Shown: positions 25,440 through 34,215 of the stretch, piece after piece
How the letters are laid out: the number at the start of each line of letters is the position of its first letter
How positions within the stretch are numbered: position 1 is the stretch's first letter
Assembly: GCF_900119185.1 (NCBI RefSeq)
Contig: NZ_FPJE01000031.1
Coordinates: 1 to 46,522 of the forward strand
From: Sinomicrobium oceani
GTDB taxonomy: Bacteria; Bacteroidota; Bacteroidia; Flavobacteriales; Flavobacteriaceae
Direction: 5' to 3'
Length of the DNA: 46,522 bases
Notes under the pieces: generated by a model
Seen by the model: the letters and a program-made list of their open reading frames with translations, nothing else
The model's database searches: none
What the model was told of the DNA's origin: nothing
Position numbers and translations under genes: made by a program

Positions 25440-25560
25440 ATTTCAATGTAGTCGTTTAGTGCATTTATACCTGGTTCCTTAGGTTTTCCAATGCCATTAA
25501 TTTTCATGCGAATAAAATCAAAATTAAACATTTGTTTTTTTAGGCAATTACGCAATCACA

Positions 25561-25704
25561 AAAGGGATCACCATTCCGTTTACTTTATTCATCTCCCTTT
25601 GTGTAGGCATTTACCTTGGCCATATCAAGCCCCTCTATGCCGGTTTCATCTTGTTGATTTTCCTTGTTCCCGGTTCAATGATCGCCAACACTCAAATGTA
25701 TTAA
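25561..25704 (+). pseudogene. Frameshifted C-terminal remnant of a membrane protein
   Basis: The frame ending at TAA 25702-25704 reads 47 residues with strong membrane character (ITIPFTLFISLCVGIYLG... FILLIFLVPGSM). It has no start. Just upstream, across an A6 run at 25558-25563, the reading continues as GNYAITK in another frame, suggesting an indel in a once longer gene. Family not recognised. Confidence 0.3.
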
Positions 25705-26079
25705 ACTTGTTCTAAGCCATAGATTTTCAACCATAAGAGACATAAAAACAATGATTAATAGTTTTTCTATAAAAGCATGTAGTATTTGGTGAATATCCCG
25801 GAACAACTCCGAAATACCCAGCACCACGTATCTTATATCCTTCTGGTATGACTTTGTTTGTTTTAGATAAAAGAAAGTAAAAAAAACAGATAAGTGACCA
25901 TAAACTAAGTTTAAGCTCCCTCTCAGAAAAAGGATCCGAATGTTCGTATATCTTCTATACTATTATAGCAGACTTCGAAATCAAAGACATTCACAACCCT
26001 CGTGTTTGGCAGTATATGAAACATAGCGAAAAGCAGAGAATTATGTAACCGTTAATATGGGCTCTGAATCCCTTCCCTT
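25705..26079. other. Gene-free stretch
   Basis: AT-rich, with many stops in all frames. I saw no repeat, terminator or promoter that I would defend. Confidence 0.4.
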
Positions 26080-26550
26080 TTAAACCTCCAACACCCTGGA
26101 AATAAAAGCCTTGTATTCCAGAATTTTATGATTGAACTCCTTCTCTACGTGAAGTACTATTAAAACTCCTATTGCTAACAATAACCCTCCAAAAACAAAT
26201 ATATACACATTACTGCTTGACTTGAGGATCAGTGCAGCTAAAAAACCTAATATCAGTATGATATTAAAAAAAACTATTAATTTTAACCTAAGATGCTTAG
26301 AAAACGATATTTCAACATTTGACCCATTTTCAGCATTTCCTGTTTGAAAAATTTTACCATTAAGAATAACCTTATTGTCCACATCAAGGCCATCCAACCC
26401 TACCAATAGTCGTTTACGAATTTTAAATTGTATGGAATCTTCATTATTTTTATTACGCGCAAATAGGTGAGCTCCCCCAAGAGAAGATTCCAGTTTTTCC
26501 GAAATCTCTTCAGGATTATTTTTCAATGTAAAACTCCATTTTTTCATCAT
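26080..26550 (-). CDS. Hypothetical two-helix membrane protein
   Basis: 156 residues from the first of two adjacent ATGs (MMKKWSFTLKNN). The first ~95 residues are soluble and rich in charged residues (NPEEISEKLESSLGGAHLFARNKN, IQFKIRKRLL, VILNGKIFQTG), possibly a small beta-rich domain. Two hydrophobic helices follow (about 95-115 and 119-138), then a short tail. No family recognised. It is divergent from the ECF sigma gene. The longer frame to 26664 has an atypical N-terminus and was not used. Confidence 0.6.
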   Translation of the reverse strand: MMKKWSFTLKNNPEEISEKLESSLGGAHLFARNKNNEDSIQFKIRKRLLVGLDGLDVDNKVILNGKIFQTGNAENGSNVEISFSKHLRLKLIVFFNIILILGFLAALILKSSSNVYIFVFGGLLLAIGVLIVLHVEKEFNHKILEYKAFISRVLEV

Positions 26551-26686
26551 ATCCGTTTTAATGGTTGGCAACAGTATCAAATATAAGCATTTCTCTTCAT
26601 AATACACATCAATCTCACAAAACACCCGTATTTCCCCGGGTTGGAGATATATAAATCCATGCACTTTTTAAGTTTTAAGCCCCCAC

Positions 26687-26694
26687 TACATTTG
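26687..26694 (+). promoter_or_regulatory. -7 promoter element of the ECF sigma gene
   Basis: TACATTTG fits TAnnTTTG, 36 nt before the ATG at 26730. A GAGGTGA sequence about 6 nt before that ATG could act as a ribosome-binding site, which is uncommon in this phylum. Confidence 0.45.
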
Positions 26695-26729
26695 TTTTTT
26701 AAAAAAATTTCATCCAACGAGGTGATTTT

Positions 26730-27263
26730 ATGCCTACTTTCCGTACATATAAGAAAACGGACCTTACAATGGAAAGAAAGGAACTCATCAAACAATGGTA
26801 TATCTCATATTTTCCAAAGGTGGCCTCCTTTATCGCCAAGCGGGGAGGCACTTTGGACGATGCCAGGGATATTTTTCAGGAAGGCCTTATCGTGTTGTAC
26901 GAAAAAAGGAACACCGCATTCCATACCAACGAAGAGGCTTATCTGTTCGGGGTATGTAAAAACCTCTGGTTCAAACATTCCACCGACCAAGCCAGGTTCC
27001 AGAATGCCACTATAGATCCCGGGGAAGAACCGGAACCCACAGTGGCTGAAAACCGGTTGTTGCAGTTGTTAGACTCCGCAGGGAAAAAATGTATGCAATT
27101 GCTTCAGCGTTTTTATTACGACAATGAAAAAACCGAAACCATAAGAGAAGAATTTGGCTTTTCCACCAACCATTCCACAGCGGTACAGAAATACAAATGC
27201 CTGGAAAAAGTCCGTGAAACCGTTAAACAAAATTCGCTGAGCTATGAGAGTTTCTTTGAATAA
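26730..27263 (+). CDS. ECF-type RNA polymerase sigma factor
   Basis: 177 residues (164 if MERKELIKQWY at 26769 is the true start). Region 2 is seen as FPKVASFIAKRGGTLDDARDIFQEGLIVLYEKR and region 4 as CMQLLQRFYYDNEKTETIREEFGFSTNHSTAVQKYKCLEKVR. The length and layout fit the group IV/ECF family. A 91-aa gene overlaps its end by 20 bp. It is not next to any SusC/FecR genes, so it need not be the missing partner of the FecR at 5746-6930. Confidence 0.9.
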   Translation: MPTFRTYKKTDLTMERKELIKQWYISYFPKVASFIAKRGGTLDDARDIFQEGLIVLYEKRNTAFHTNEEAYLFGVCKNLWFKHSTDQARFQNATIDPGEEPEPTVAENRLLQLLDSAGKKCMQLLQRFYYDNEKTETIREEFGFSTNHSTAVQKYKCLEKVRETVKQNSLSYESFFE

Positions 27264-27519
27264 AATAGCACTTATCGAAAAACTTATTTTCCATGCCAAT
27301 GCATTAAGTCCGGAAGAAAAAGCGCTGTTTGAGACCTACAGCATTTTAGACCCCGATTTCGAACAGGAAATAGCGCAGCAAAAAATAACCATGGACTGCA
27401 TACAACGATCAGGCAGAAAAGCATTGCAGCGGGAAATTAGAGATGTGTATAACGAATTGTTTCACCCCCATGCCAAAAACACCCTGAAAAGCAAGATATC
27501 AAGCCTGTTCCGTAACTAA
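27244..27519 (+). CDS. Small soluble protein coupled to the ECF sigma factor (candidate anti-sigma or regulator)
   Basis: 91 residues, overlapping the sigma gene by 20 bp, so translation is coupled. Helical and charged: IEKLIFHANALSPEEKALFETYS and DPDFEQEIAQQK, then a basic tail. There is no membrane helix, unlike most anti-sigma factors with a sensor. Small helical partners directly downstream of ECF genes often bind the sigma factor; this is inference from position. Family not recognised. Confidence 0.7.
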   Translation: MRVSLNKIALIEKLIFHANALSPEEKALFETYSILDPDFEQEIAQQKITMDCIQRSGRKALQREIRDVYNELFHPHAKNTLKSKISSLFRN

Positions 27520-27753
27520 TTCACCCAAAACATACTACATATATACATTTCTTTTCAGGTAAAAGAAACAGCACCTCTTTTGACTCATTTTAAAATCCAA
27601 TACCATGAAACCCTCATAGAGGGATTTAATATGGCCAAGGTAAATGCCTACACAAAAGGAGATGAATAAAGGAAACGTATTTTAAGGAATGGAAATTCCT
27701 TTCATGGTTGGGTAATTACCTAAAAAACAAATGTTTAATTTAATTATATTCGT

Positions 27754-28419
27754 ATGAAAAATATAGATCGGGAATTCGCAAAATACGCAAGGTCAGAACA
27801 CGGGATAAGTTCAACCCGCACAGAAAAATACATCACCCGGTCCCTCACGCCCTATATTGTGGAAGAAAGGTCGTTGAACGTTGCTCAAATGGATGTTTTC
27901 TCCCGTTTAATGATGGACAGGATCATTTTTCTGGGCCAGGCCGTAGACGACCAAACGGCAAACATCATACAAGCCCAATTGCTCTTCCTGCAATCTCTCG
28001 ACACCAAAAAAGACATTTCGCTTTACATCAACTCCCCGGGAGGTTCGGTCTATGCCGGTTTCGGCATTTACGACACCATGCAGTACATAAGCCCCGACGT
28101 GGCCACCATTTGTACCGGGATGGCGGCATCCATGGCCGCAGTACTGTTGTGTGCAGGCGCCCGGGGCAAACGCTGTGTACTGAAACATTCGAGAGTGATG
28201 ATCCACCAGACCTCCAGCGGAACCCAGGGTACTGCCCGGGATATGGAAATCAGCGTACAACAGGTCTTAAAAATTCAAAACGAACTATTCCAGATCATAG
28301 CCGACCATTCGGGTAATGACATAGAAAAGATCAGGGAACTCTCGGACCGGGATTACTGGATGACCGCCCGGGAGGCCAAAACACTCGGACTGGTCGATGA
28401 AGTCTTACTGAAAAACTAA
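27754..28419 (+). CDS. clpP: ATP-dependent Clp protease proteolytic subunit
   Basis: 221 residues. Catalytic Ser127 (TGMAASMAA), His152 (RVMIHQT) and Asp201 (DRDYWM) have the same 25- and 49-residue spacing as in E. coli ClpP. The N-terminal processing/axial loop SLTPYIVEERSLNVAQMDVFSRLMMDRIIFLG is intact. It forms the double heptameric chamber fed by ClpX or ClpC. No clpX or tig gene is adjacent, which suggests a second, accessory ClpP rather than the main housekeeping copy. It follows the ECF unit by 234 bp. Confidence 0.93.
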   Translation: MKNIDREFAKYARSEHGISSTRTEKYITRSLTPYIVEERSLNVAQMDVFSRLMMDRIIFLGQAVDDQTANIIQAQLLFLQSLDTKKDISLYINSPGGSVYAGFGIYDTMQYISPDVATICTGMAASMAAVLLCAGARGKRCVLKHSRVMIHQTSSGTQGTARDMEISVQQVLKIQNELFQIIADHSGNDIEKIRELSDRDYWMTAREAKTLGLVDEVLLKN

Positions 28420-28625
28420 AGCTTTATGCCCCTGGGGTTTATGGGTGCTGACCCGTACCGGGATTGCGGTATTGGTTGTCGGGGTATCGGGTTGTTGTCT
28501 GAATACCTTAAGGTGAATGCGGTGTAAGCGGTGTATTCATCATCTCATTTTACTGCTGATGCATTGAAATTTCAGTCATTGATATGATTCTCATTTTCGA
28601 CAAATTATCAAAGCATCCCTCTTCA

Positions 28626-28696
28626 TCCCGATGGTCCCGATGGTCCCGATGGTCCCGATAGTCCCGATGTGTATCGGGATCGGGATCGGGATCGGG
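28626..28696. repeat. Compound tandem repeat forming an inverted array
   Basis: Five 9-bp units TCCCGATGG (the last two varied) from 28626 to 28670 are followed by four 6-bp units ATCGGG from 28673 to 28696. TCCCGAT and ATCGGGA are reverse complements, so the two halves can fold on each other in many registers. Gene-free surroundings (28420-28780). Confidence 0.85.
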
Positions 28697-28780
28697 AGAC
28701 GCTTTTCCGGTATGGTTTTGGGAGAACTATCCAAATCGATATGCACTACAGCAGCTTTACGCCTTCCCGGCCGTGACTTT

Positions 28781-29401
28781 TTATTTCCTTATCAGTTTAT
28801 ATTTCAAATGCGTCGTTAACTCCGATGGAATTACTTCCATGATTTTAAGGTGGTACTTGTCTTTGTCGATGCCGTCAAACAACCGGATCCCACTCCCCAG
28901 GAAGACAGGTGCGATATGGATAAAAAATTCATCAACAAGCCCGGCATTGAGAAATTGTTGTATGGTATTGGCCCCGCCCTGTATTCTCACATCCTTTCCT
29001 TTGGCAGACCGGCGGGCTTTCTCAAGGGCACTTGCGATACCGTCATTAACAAAATAAAAAGTCGTCGAGCCTTCCTGCACCCAAGGCTCCCGCTTTTCAT
29101 GCGTCAGCACATACACATCCGCTTTATAGAGATCATTGGGCCAGCTTACCTCGCCTTCCTCAAACATGCGCTTTCCCATAATAAATGCCCCTGTTCTCGC
29201 TATAGTCTCCCTGATATATTTCCCGTCCTTTCCATCTTCCTTCCCTCCTTCCATACCCAGATAGTCCCAGAAAGCTTTCTGGTGAAACATCCAGGAATGA
29301 AGTTGCCCGGAAACACCACCCATAGGGTTTTGAGGGCTTCTATGGTCTCCTGCAAAAAAACCGTCAAGAGCTATGGCGCTGTCAAAAATTACTTTACTCA
29401 T
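28781..29401 (-). CDS. Dihydrofolate reductase-like (RibD C-terminal domain) reductase
   Basis: 206 residues. MSKVIFDSAIALDGFFAG at the start, GAFIMGKRMFEEGE near 92 and GKDVRIQGGANTIQQFLNAGLVDEFFIHIAPVFLGSGIRLF near 152-192 are the RibD_C/DHFR-like signature. The family is NADPH-dependent; stand-alone members have unknown substrates. Last gene of the ArsR-led cluster on this strand, 119 bp after the DUF4287 gene. Confidence 0.9.
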   Translation of the reverse strand: MSKVIFDSAIALDGFFAGDHRSPQNPMGGVSGQLHSWMFHQKAFWDYLGMEGGKEDGKDGKYIRETIARTGAFIMGKRMFEEGEVSWPNDLYKADVYVLTHEKREPWVQEGSTTFYFVNDGIASALEKARRSAKGKDVRIQGGANTIQQFLNAGLVDEFFIHIAPVFLGSGIRLFDGIDKDKYHLKIMEVIPSELTTHLKYKLIRK

Positions 29402-29520
29402 CTTACTGTTATAGCTGTTGTTTTAAGTTACCCCCGGCGTCCCGCCCATGTGTCGGTGGCACATGCCGGGGCCCGTTCTTTGTCATAGTCTATATACCGT
29501 GCCGGCGGTTTGCCGTGCTT

Positions 29521-29733
29521 TTACTCCGTTTTTCCTTTCAGCGAAGCATAAACCGCCATGGCATGCCCGTGTCCCAACTCAAATTCTTCCTTTAACCAGT
29601 CCGTAACCTGAGTTGCCTTTACGGTCAATGCCCCGTTTTGCAGAAAGCCTTTTTCTTCGGCCAGTTTTTTAAAGTCATCGGGGGATTTCCCTGTTTTCTT
29701 TTGAATGTTGTCGATATATGCCTGAAATGACAT
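29521..29733 (-). CDS. DUF4287 domain protein
   Basis: 70 residues covering a full DUF4287: FQAYIDNIQKKTGKSPDDFKKLAEEKG, then VKATQVTDWLKEEFELGHGHAMAVYASLKG. Function unknown, small, soluble and helical; often found beside SRPBCC and DUF998-type genes. Starts 16 bp after the DUF998 gene stops, so same operon. Confidence 0.9.
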   Translation of the reverse strand: MSFQAYIDNIQKKTGKSPDDFKKLAEEKGFLQNGALTVKATQVTDWLKEEFELGHGHAMAVYASLKGKTE

Positions 29734-29749
29734 GTTTTATGAGATTAAA

Positions 29750-30400
29750 TTAGTTGAAATTCGTACGAAGTCGTGCTTTTTCCAAAGCGGCTACGGTGAC
29801 CAATACCCAGACCAGGCAAGCCAAAATCACTACCCGCCCTATACCGCCAACAGGGGTTTCGGGGGTTAAAATGCCGTCGGTTCCGGAAAGGTATATACCC
29901 ATGATAACCATCATGATTATTTCGGCAATCAGGACCACTGCTGTGGTTATCACCACCCCCATCTTAAACGGTCGCAGGTGTTGTTGCTTTAAAAACTGAA
30001 CACAAATAAAAAGGGTAGCGAGTATAAAAAACCCTAACAATCCTGCCGCCCCTGCATGTATGCTTCCGCTCCCGGTCATTTGTTCCGGTAAGGTATCCAT
30101 GGGGTCTGCATTGAATATTCCTGCAAGAAAATTACCAATGGCGGCAATCCCCATAAATATTCTCCCTATTCTACCGCCCGGAGTTTTGATATGCCGGTAG
30201 ACAAATACGCCGAGAGCGGAGAATGACACCCCGCACAGGATAAAGCCCATATTCATTAACCAGCCCAGTTTCCCGAGGGCATACATGCTTATGGGTTGCC
30301 AACCGGGGTTAATGTCCGGATTGATAAAGTGGTGCAGGACCAAAATACCCATAAAACCGATAGCTGCGGTCTTTGCCACCTGAAGTGTGTTTACCCTCAT
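29750..30400 (-). CDS. DUF998 family membrane protein
   Basis: 216 residues, six hydrophobic helices. HHFINPDINPGWQPISMYALGKLGWLMNMGF and GIFNADP match DUF998, whose function is unknown. Its ATG overlaps the stop of the SRPBCC-VOC gene (ATGA, 30397-30400), so translation is coupled. Confidence 0.85.
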   Translation of the reverse strand: MRVNTLQVAKTAAIGFMGILVLHHFINPDINPGWQPISMYALGKLGWLMNMGFILCGVSFSALGVFVYRHIKTPGGRIGRIFMGIAAIGNFLAGIFNADPMDTLPEQMTGSGSIHAGAAGLLGFFILATLFICVQFLKQQHLRPFKMGVVITTAVVLIAEIIMMVIMGIYLSGTDGILTPETPVGGIGRVVILACLVWVLVTVAALEKARLRTNFN

Positions 30401-31359
30401 TTCTTCTGAAAGTGAATCATCCAGTTAACACCATATTTGTCCTGAAAACTCCCGAAATAAGCCCCCCAGAACATATCCCGGATCGGCATTTCCACTACGC
30501 CATCTTCCGATAGTTCGTCAAACAGCCGTTTTGCTTCTGCTCTCGATTCGGGTTCCAGATTAATGTGCATGTTGTTCCCCGCATTCACCGTCATCCCAAA
30601 CTCTTTGGGGGCATCGGTCCCCATTAAGATATGGCCCCCGAGAATGGGCAATTCTACGTGCAGGACCATCTTTTTCACCGATTCGGCCATAGGCGGGTGA
30701 TTGTGGTCGGCAGGTACATCTTCAAACCGTTGTAAGCCGTTGATAAACTCCGACCTGAAAACCTTTTTATAAAAGTTGAATGCCTCTTCCGTGTTACCGG
30801 GAAAGTTAAGGTAGCTCGACACCCGAGCCGTGTGATCTGTTTTATTTTGCTGGCGCAACCGGAACTGTGCCGCTATGTACTGATCGAGATTTTCAAGACC
30901 TGCCGTAAACCCTTCCTTAAAGCCCATTTCGATGATCGTTTCAAGATCTTCCAGGGTATCGAAGCTCAGCAGGATATTAACGACGGTCTCCCCGCCCTGC
31001 CCTGCAAAACTGTTTTCCCATTTATTTCGCGGAAGCGACGTATTCAGGTTACCGTTTTCATCGCAAAAGCCGTCAAATGACGAAAAGTATTCGTGCGGAA
31101 TAACCCTGATGTAATCTACTTTGCACCAATGTTTTTCTCCTTCCGGGCTCACCATGGCATACAGCCAGTGCCCCCCTGCCTTAAAATCCATGGATTTGGT
31201 CTGTGCCATCCACGGTTTGGGTGCCCACCACTGGTCGATGATCTCCGCTTCTGTCCACGCCGGCCACACCAGGTCGATCGGGGCGTTAAACGAACGCTCT
31301 ACTTTGATTTGATGGTTTGCCTTATCGACCTCAAAATTAAATAAAATTGCCTTGTTCAT
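30397..31359 (-). CDS. Fusion of SRPBCC (AHSA1-type) and PhnB-like VOC domains
   Basis: 320 residues. Residues about 10-165 form an AHSA1/SRPBCC domain ([63 protein letters not shown]). Residues about 178-318 form a PhnB/3-demethylubiquinone-like VOC domain ([57 protein letters not shown]). The two are usually separate neighbouring genes. It is preceded by an ArsR regulator with ATGA overlap (31356-31359) and followed by DUF998 with another. It probably binds a small hydrophobic ligand; unknown. Confidence 0.9.
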   Translation of the reverse strand: MNKAILFNFEVDKANHQIKVERSFNAPIDLVWPAWTEAEIIDQWWAPKPWMAQTKSMDFKAGGHWLYAMVSPEGEKHWCKVDYIRVIPHEYFSSFDGFCDENGNLNTSLPRNKWENSFAGQGGETVVNILLSFDTLEDLETIIEMGFKEGFTAGLENLDQYIAAQFRLRQQNKTDHTARVSSYLNFPGNTEEAFNFYKKVFRSEFINGLQRFEDVPADHNHPPMAESVKKMVLHVELPILGGHILMGTDAPKEFGMTVNAGNNMHINLEPESRAEAKRLFDELSEDGVVEMPIRDMFWGAYFGSFQDKYGVNWMIHFQKK

Positions 31360-31682
31360 TTTCTTTTTGATTTTAGTTGTTCCAATACACGATCCAATTG
31401 GTCAAAGCGTTTAGCCAGCAGTTGTTTAAACTGTTCCAACCATTTTTCTATCTCCTGCATTTTATCCGCATTTAAATGGTAGTGAATCTCCCTGCCCTGC
31501 TGTTCCTGTCGTACTATTTCACATTCAGAGAGCACCTGCAGGTGTTTCGACACCGCCTGTCTGCTCGAATTAAAATGCGCCGCAATGGCATTAGGCGTCA
31601 GCGCTCCCACTGCCAACAGCATGATGATACCCCGTCTTGTGGGGTCGGCTATGGCCTGAAACACATCTCTTCTTGTTTTCAT
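31356..31682 (-). CDS. ArsR-family winged-helix transcriptional regulator
   Basis: 108 residues: [59 protein letters not shown] is a complete ArsR winged helix. It lacks the CxC metal site, as usual for members that control SRPBCC genes. First gene of the minus-strand operon running to 28781 or 29521; it likely represses it. Confidence 0.93.
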   Translation of the reverse strand: MKTRRDVFQAIADPTRRGIIMLLAVGALTPNAIAAHFNSSRQAVSKHLQVLSECEIVRQEQQGREIHYHLNADKMQEIEKWLEQFKQLLAKRFDQLDRVLEQLKSKRK

Positions 31683-31818
31683 GGTTTAAAAATATGCTAC
31701 TAAGTAGTTGCAAATATATACGCAATTAATCAGTTGCGCAATTTTATTTTCATTTTTTTTACGCTATACCACGGCAAACGTGTACGCTACGGCCAAGGCC
31801 CTGGCCAGGGTAAGTTGC

Positions 31819-32073
31819 TCATTGTCTGAGGGCTTCTGCTATCGAGGTCCGAAAATTGATGTGCCTGCCCTTGTTGCTTTCCAGGATAAAAGCTTCCAGG
31901 CTCCCGCTTTTATATTTCGAAAAATCGCCGATGACGACCAGGGGCAACCGGTATTGTGCAAACTTTTGGAGGATCTCTCCTGCGATTCCCGTTTTCAGGT
32001 CAAAAAAGTGCGGGATTATATTTTTTTCGTGTATCACAACGCTGTCGAAGTCCTGATTATACAAATCCCCCAA
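31819..32073 (-). pseudogene. Truncated DUF4180 gene
   Basis: The frame reads GDLYNQDFDSVVIHEKNI, HFFDLKTGIAGEILQKF, LVVIGDFSKYKSGSLEAFI and ESNKGRHINF, the C-terminal three quarters of DUF4180. About 30 N-terminal residues are missing. There is no ATG, only a TTG at 32073, and a stop nine codons farther upstream, next to a G8 run (complement of 32101-32108). Probably inactivated by deletion; a TTG-started short product cannot be excluded. Confidence 0.7.
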
Positions 32074-32178
32074 TTCGCCGGGTTTTTTTACCGCTTTTTA
32101 CCCCCCCCTGTTATATGTAGTCCTCACATAAGATCCCGGTTTGTCCCCTACCCTCCATCTGTATACCTTCTATACCCG

Positions 32179-32676
32179 CTAACGGTCTCCGTCCTGCGCA
32201 GTACAGGACGCCTCGCCGGGAGCAGGCTTTATTTCCATTTCCATGATGGGCAAAAACCGGTTTTTTATCGAACTTTTTAGTTGACCAACTACCTTAAATC
32301 CAACTTTTTCATAAAACATTTCAGCATTCGGGTCGACATCCACGGTTATTTTTTCGCCATCCGTCTCTTTCACCCGTTGCAAAAGGTCGGCCATTAAGAC
32401 CTTGCCATATCCCCTTCCGATATACTCAGGTTCGACAAACAGGAAATCCAGTTTTACCATTTTCCCGTTTCCGGATCGGAATGCGTAGAACCCGACCATG
32501 TGGTCATCCACCATTAACTTAAACACCTGGTTATCGTCTATATATCCTGCCGTAACCGTCAGTTCCTCTTTCCATGCCGCAATTTGTTCAGCCCCGTAGT
32601 TCCAATAGTTTTTTGATCGGATGGCTACATCCGTTATTTTCCGGGCATCTGTTCTACAGGCTTTTTCGATGTTCAT
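32179..32676 (-). CDS. GNAT-family N-acetyltransferase
   Basis: 165 residues from ATG 32676 (MNIEKACRTDARKITDVAIRSK). The acetyl-CoA pyrophosphate loop is EPEYIGRGYGKVLMADLL (motif A, about 88-105) and the C-terminal AEMFYEKVGFKVVG is motif B. Transfers acetyl to an unknown amine. The last ~18 residues (KPAPGEASCTAQDGDR) look unlike the family and may be a read-out into the sequence bordering the broken DUF4180 gene. The 120-residue upstream extension has an unlikely composition and was rejected. Confidence 0.88.
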   Translation of the reverse strand: MNIEKACRTDARKITDVAIRSKNYWNYGAEQIAAWKEELTVTAGYIDDNQVFKLMVDDHMVGFYAFRSGNGKMVKLDFLFVEPEYIGRGYGKVLMADLLQRVKETDGEKITVDVDPNAEMFYEKVGFKVVGQLKSSIKNRFLPIMEMEIKPAPGEASCTAQDGDR

Positions 32677-33117
32677 GGTCTGGCTTATTCCCCACGCAAA
32701 GTATATACCTTTAGCGCTTCGTTCTTGTACCCAAGATACACAAAAACAGGAAAACAAAAGCGTATTCCCTATGGCCCTGCACGACAACCTTCGCAACTTT
32801 GCAGCACCTAATCCCCCAATACAAAGTAACCCTCCGAAAACACCTCCCCGGGGCCTCCACCTGTATCTACGGGCATCCTGTGACCGCACATCGCATCCCC
32901 ACTTTAAACAGCTTCTCACATTTTTGGGCCTGCATGCCGCGAGCAGGCGGGCAGTTTGTATATTTACAGGCCGGAAAATAAAAAACAGCCCGCCGGACCG
33001 GGGTGTACATCCCAAAGCACATAAACAACCCCTCACCTGCGGATGCACACCGGGTACCGATCAGAACTTTTCATACCAAAGCGAAGCTGTTCTGGTAACA
33101 CACCACATATAAAACCG
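32677..33117. other. Divergent intergenic region
   Basis: 440 bp between the GNAT and HD-domain genes. Richer in G and C than most gaps here, with a CCTGC/GCAGG hairpin near 32930-32948. No convincing gene; promoters could not be fixed. Confidence 0.4.
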
Positions 33118-33990
33118 ATGAGATACACGGATAACATATATGGCGAATTTGAATTACCAGGAGTCATTGAGGACCTCATAAAGACCCAAGTTTTTCAGCG
33201 ATTAAAGAAAATTCACCAGGGAGGTGCCGTGTTTTTAGCCGACCCCGGGATAAACCATACACGATTTGAGCATGCTATCGGTGTTATGCTCCTCATCCGG
33301 AAACTCGGAGGACGTATCGAAGAGCAGATCGCGGGGTTACTTCACGATATTTCGCATACGGCATTTTCGCATCTCATCGATTATGTGCTGGACATCGAAG
33401 GAGAAGACTATCATGAAAAAAGATATGCCGAGGTGCTTAAAGATGCCGAATTAAACGCCGTATTGCACCATTACCAAATGGACAGCGCGACGTTTACCGA
33501 TGTAGAAAAGTTTAAGCTGCTGGAATATCCGCTACCCTCCTTATCTGCAGACCGGATAGACTACACCCTCAGGGATATGTTTCAGATCGGCAAAATCTCC
33601 CTCGACGAGATTTCCTGGTTTATACGGGGCCTGGACACCGTGGATAACCGCATTGTCCTGAAGTCCGAGACCTATGCCAGATGGTTTCAGGCCCAATACA
33701 ACGATCTGACCACCGGGTATTTCGAAAGCAGGCAAAACATAACCATACATATCATCATGAAGGAGATCGTCAAAGACTGCCTGGAAAAAGGCATTATCGA
33801 AGAAAAGGACTTCTTCGGGGACGATTTTTACCTGATAGACAAGATCAACAGGCAATTCGATCTTAAGCAGCGCATTGCAGCAATGAGCGCCCGGGGACAA
33901 CAACACAAACAACTGCATACCAAAAAACGTATGGTAGACCCCGAGATCCTGGTCCGGGGCAGCATCCTAAAACTATCGGAAGTGCATTAA
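33118..33990 (+). CDS. HD-domain metal-dependent phosphohydrolase
   Basis: 290 residues from ATG 33118 (MRYTDNIYGEFELPGVIEDLI). The HD pattern is H-x(n)-HD: NHTRFEHAIGVM near 47 supplies the first His, LLHDISHTAFSH near 73 the HD pair and a further His, and SADRIDYTLRDM near 140 the last Asp. This resembles HD families such as YdhJ/dNTPase-like (SamHD1-like) hydrolases. The substrate is probably a nucleotide. The 25-residue upstream extension is unlike the family. Confidence 0.88.
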   Translation: MRYTDNIYGEFELPGVIEDLIKTQVFQRLKKIHQGGAVFLADPGINHTRFEHAIGVMLLIRKLGGRIEEQIAGLLHDISHTAFSHLIDYVLDIEGEDYHEKRYAEVLKDAELNAVLHHYQMDSATFTDVEKFKLLEYPLPSLSADRIDYTLRDMFQIGKISLDEISWFIRGLDTVDNRIVLKSETYARWFQAQYNDLTTGYFESRQNITIHIIMKEIVKDCLEKGIIEEKDFFGDDFYLIDKINRQFDLKQRIAAMSARGQQHKQLHTKKRMVDPEILVRGSILKLSEVH

Positions 33991-34020
33991 AGTCCGCCCT
34001 AAACCCGGGTAGTGTTGCTT

Positions 34021-34199
34021 CCTGTTCTTATTCCGTTTCCGGTGCGCGGACAAGGCTGTCCAGTTCCCCATATTTCTCCTTCATCAGGCTCAAGGCAAAG
34101 GCCCCGGCAGATGCACTGAAAACCGAATAGTCTAACGCCCCTTTTATTCCGGTAGACAAGGTCATCGACAAGGCAAAGACAAGCAGTAATATTCCGCTT
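34021..34199. repeat. 179-bp direct repeat (left copy), holds 3' end of a doxX gene
   Basis: Differs from 37010-37188 at three positions by eye. It contains codons for the last ~57 residues of the DoxX protein encoded at 37017-37451, in frame, with two amino-acid changes, and breaks off abruptly at 34199. It marks the left border of the island 34200-37009. Confidence 0.9.
34028..34199 (-). pseudogene. 3' fragment of a DoxX-family gene
   Basis: Encodes the C-terminal part (LLLVFALSMTLSTGIKGALDY... to the stop at 34028-34030) of the DoxX protein seen intact at 37017-37451. No start. Product of duplication or of insertion by recombination. Confidence 0.85.
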
Positions 34200-34215
34200 T
34201 CCAGCTATAGCTATT

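Noticed and set aside
26730-27263. ECF sigma gene as the missing partner of the FecR at 5746-6930
   Set aside because: It is 20 kb away with its own overlapping partner gene; no sequence evidence links the two.
27520-27659. Protein-like continuation (KETAPLLTHFKIQYHETL...) after the 91-aa gene stop
   Set aside because: In frame but without a start codon except twelve codons from its end; no family seen and too short to defend.
28626-28696. CRISPR-like array
   Set aside because: Units of 6-9 bp without spacers; a simple compound tandem repeat.
32677-33048. N-terminal extension of the GNAT gene by 124 codons
   Set aside because: Cys/Arg-rich, unlike any acetyltransferase, and would cover the promoter region.
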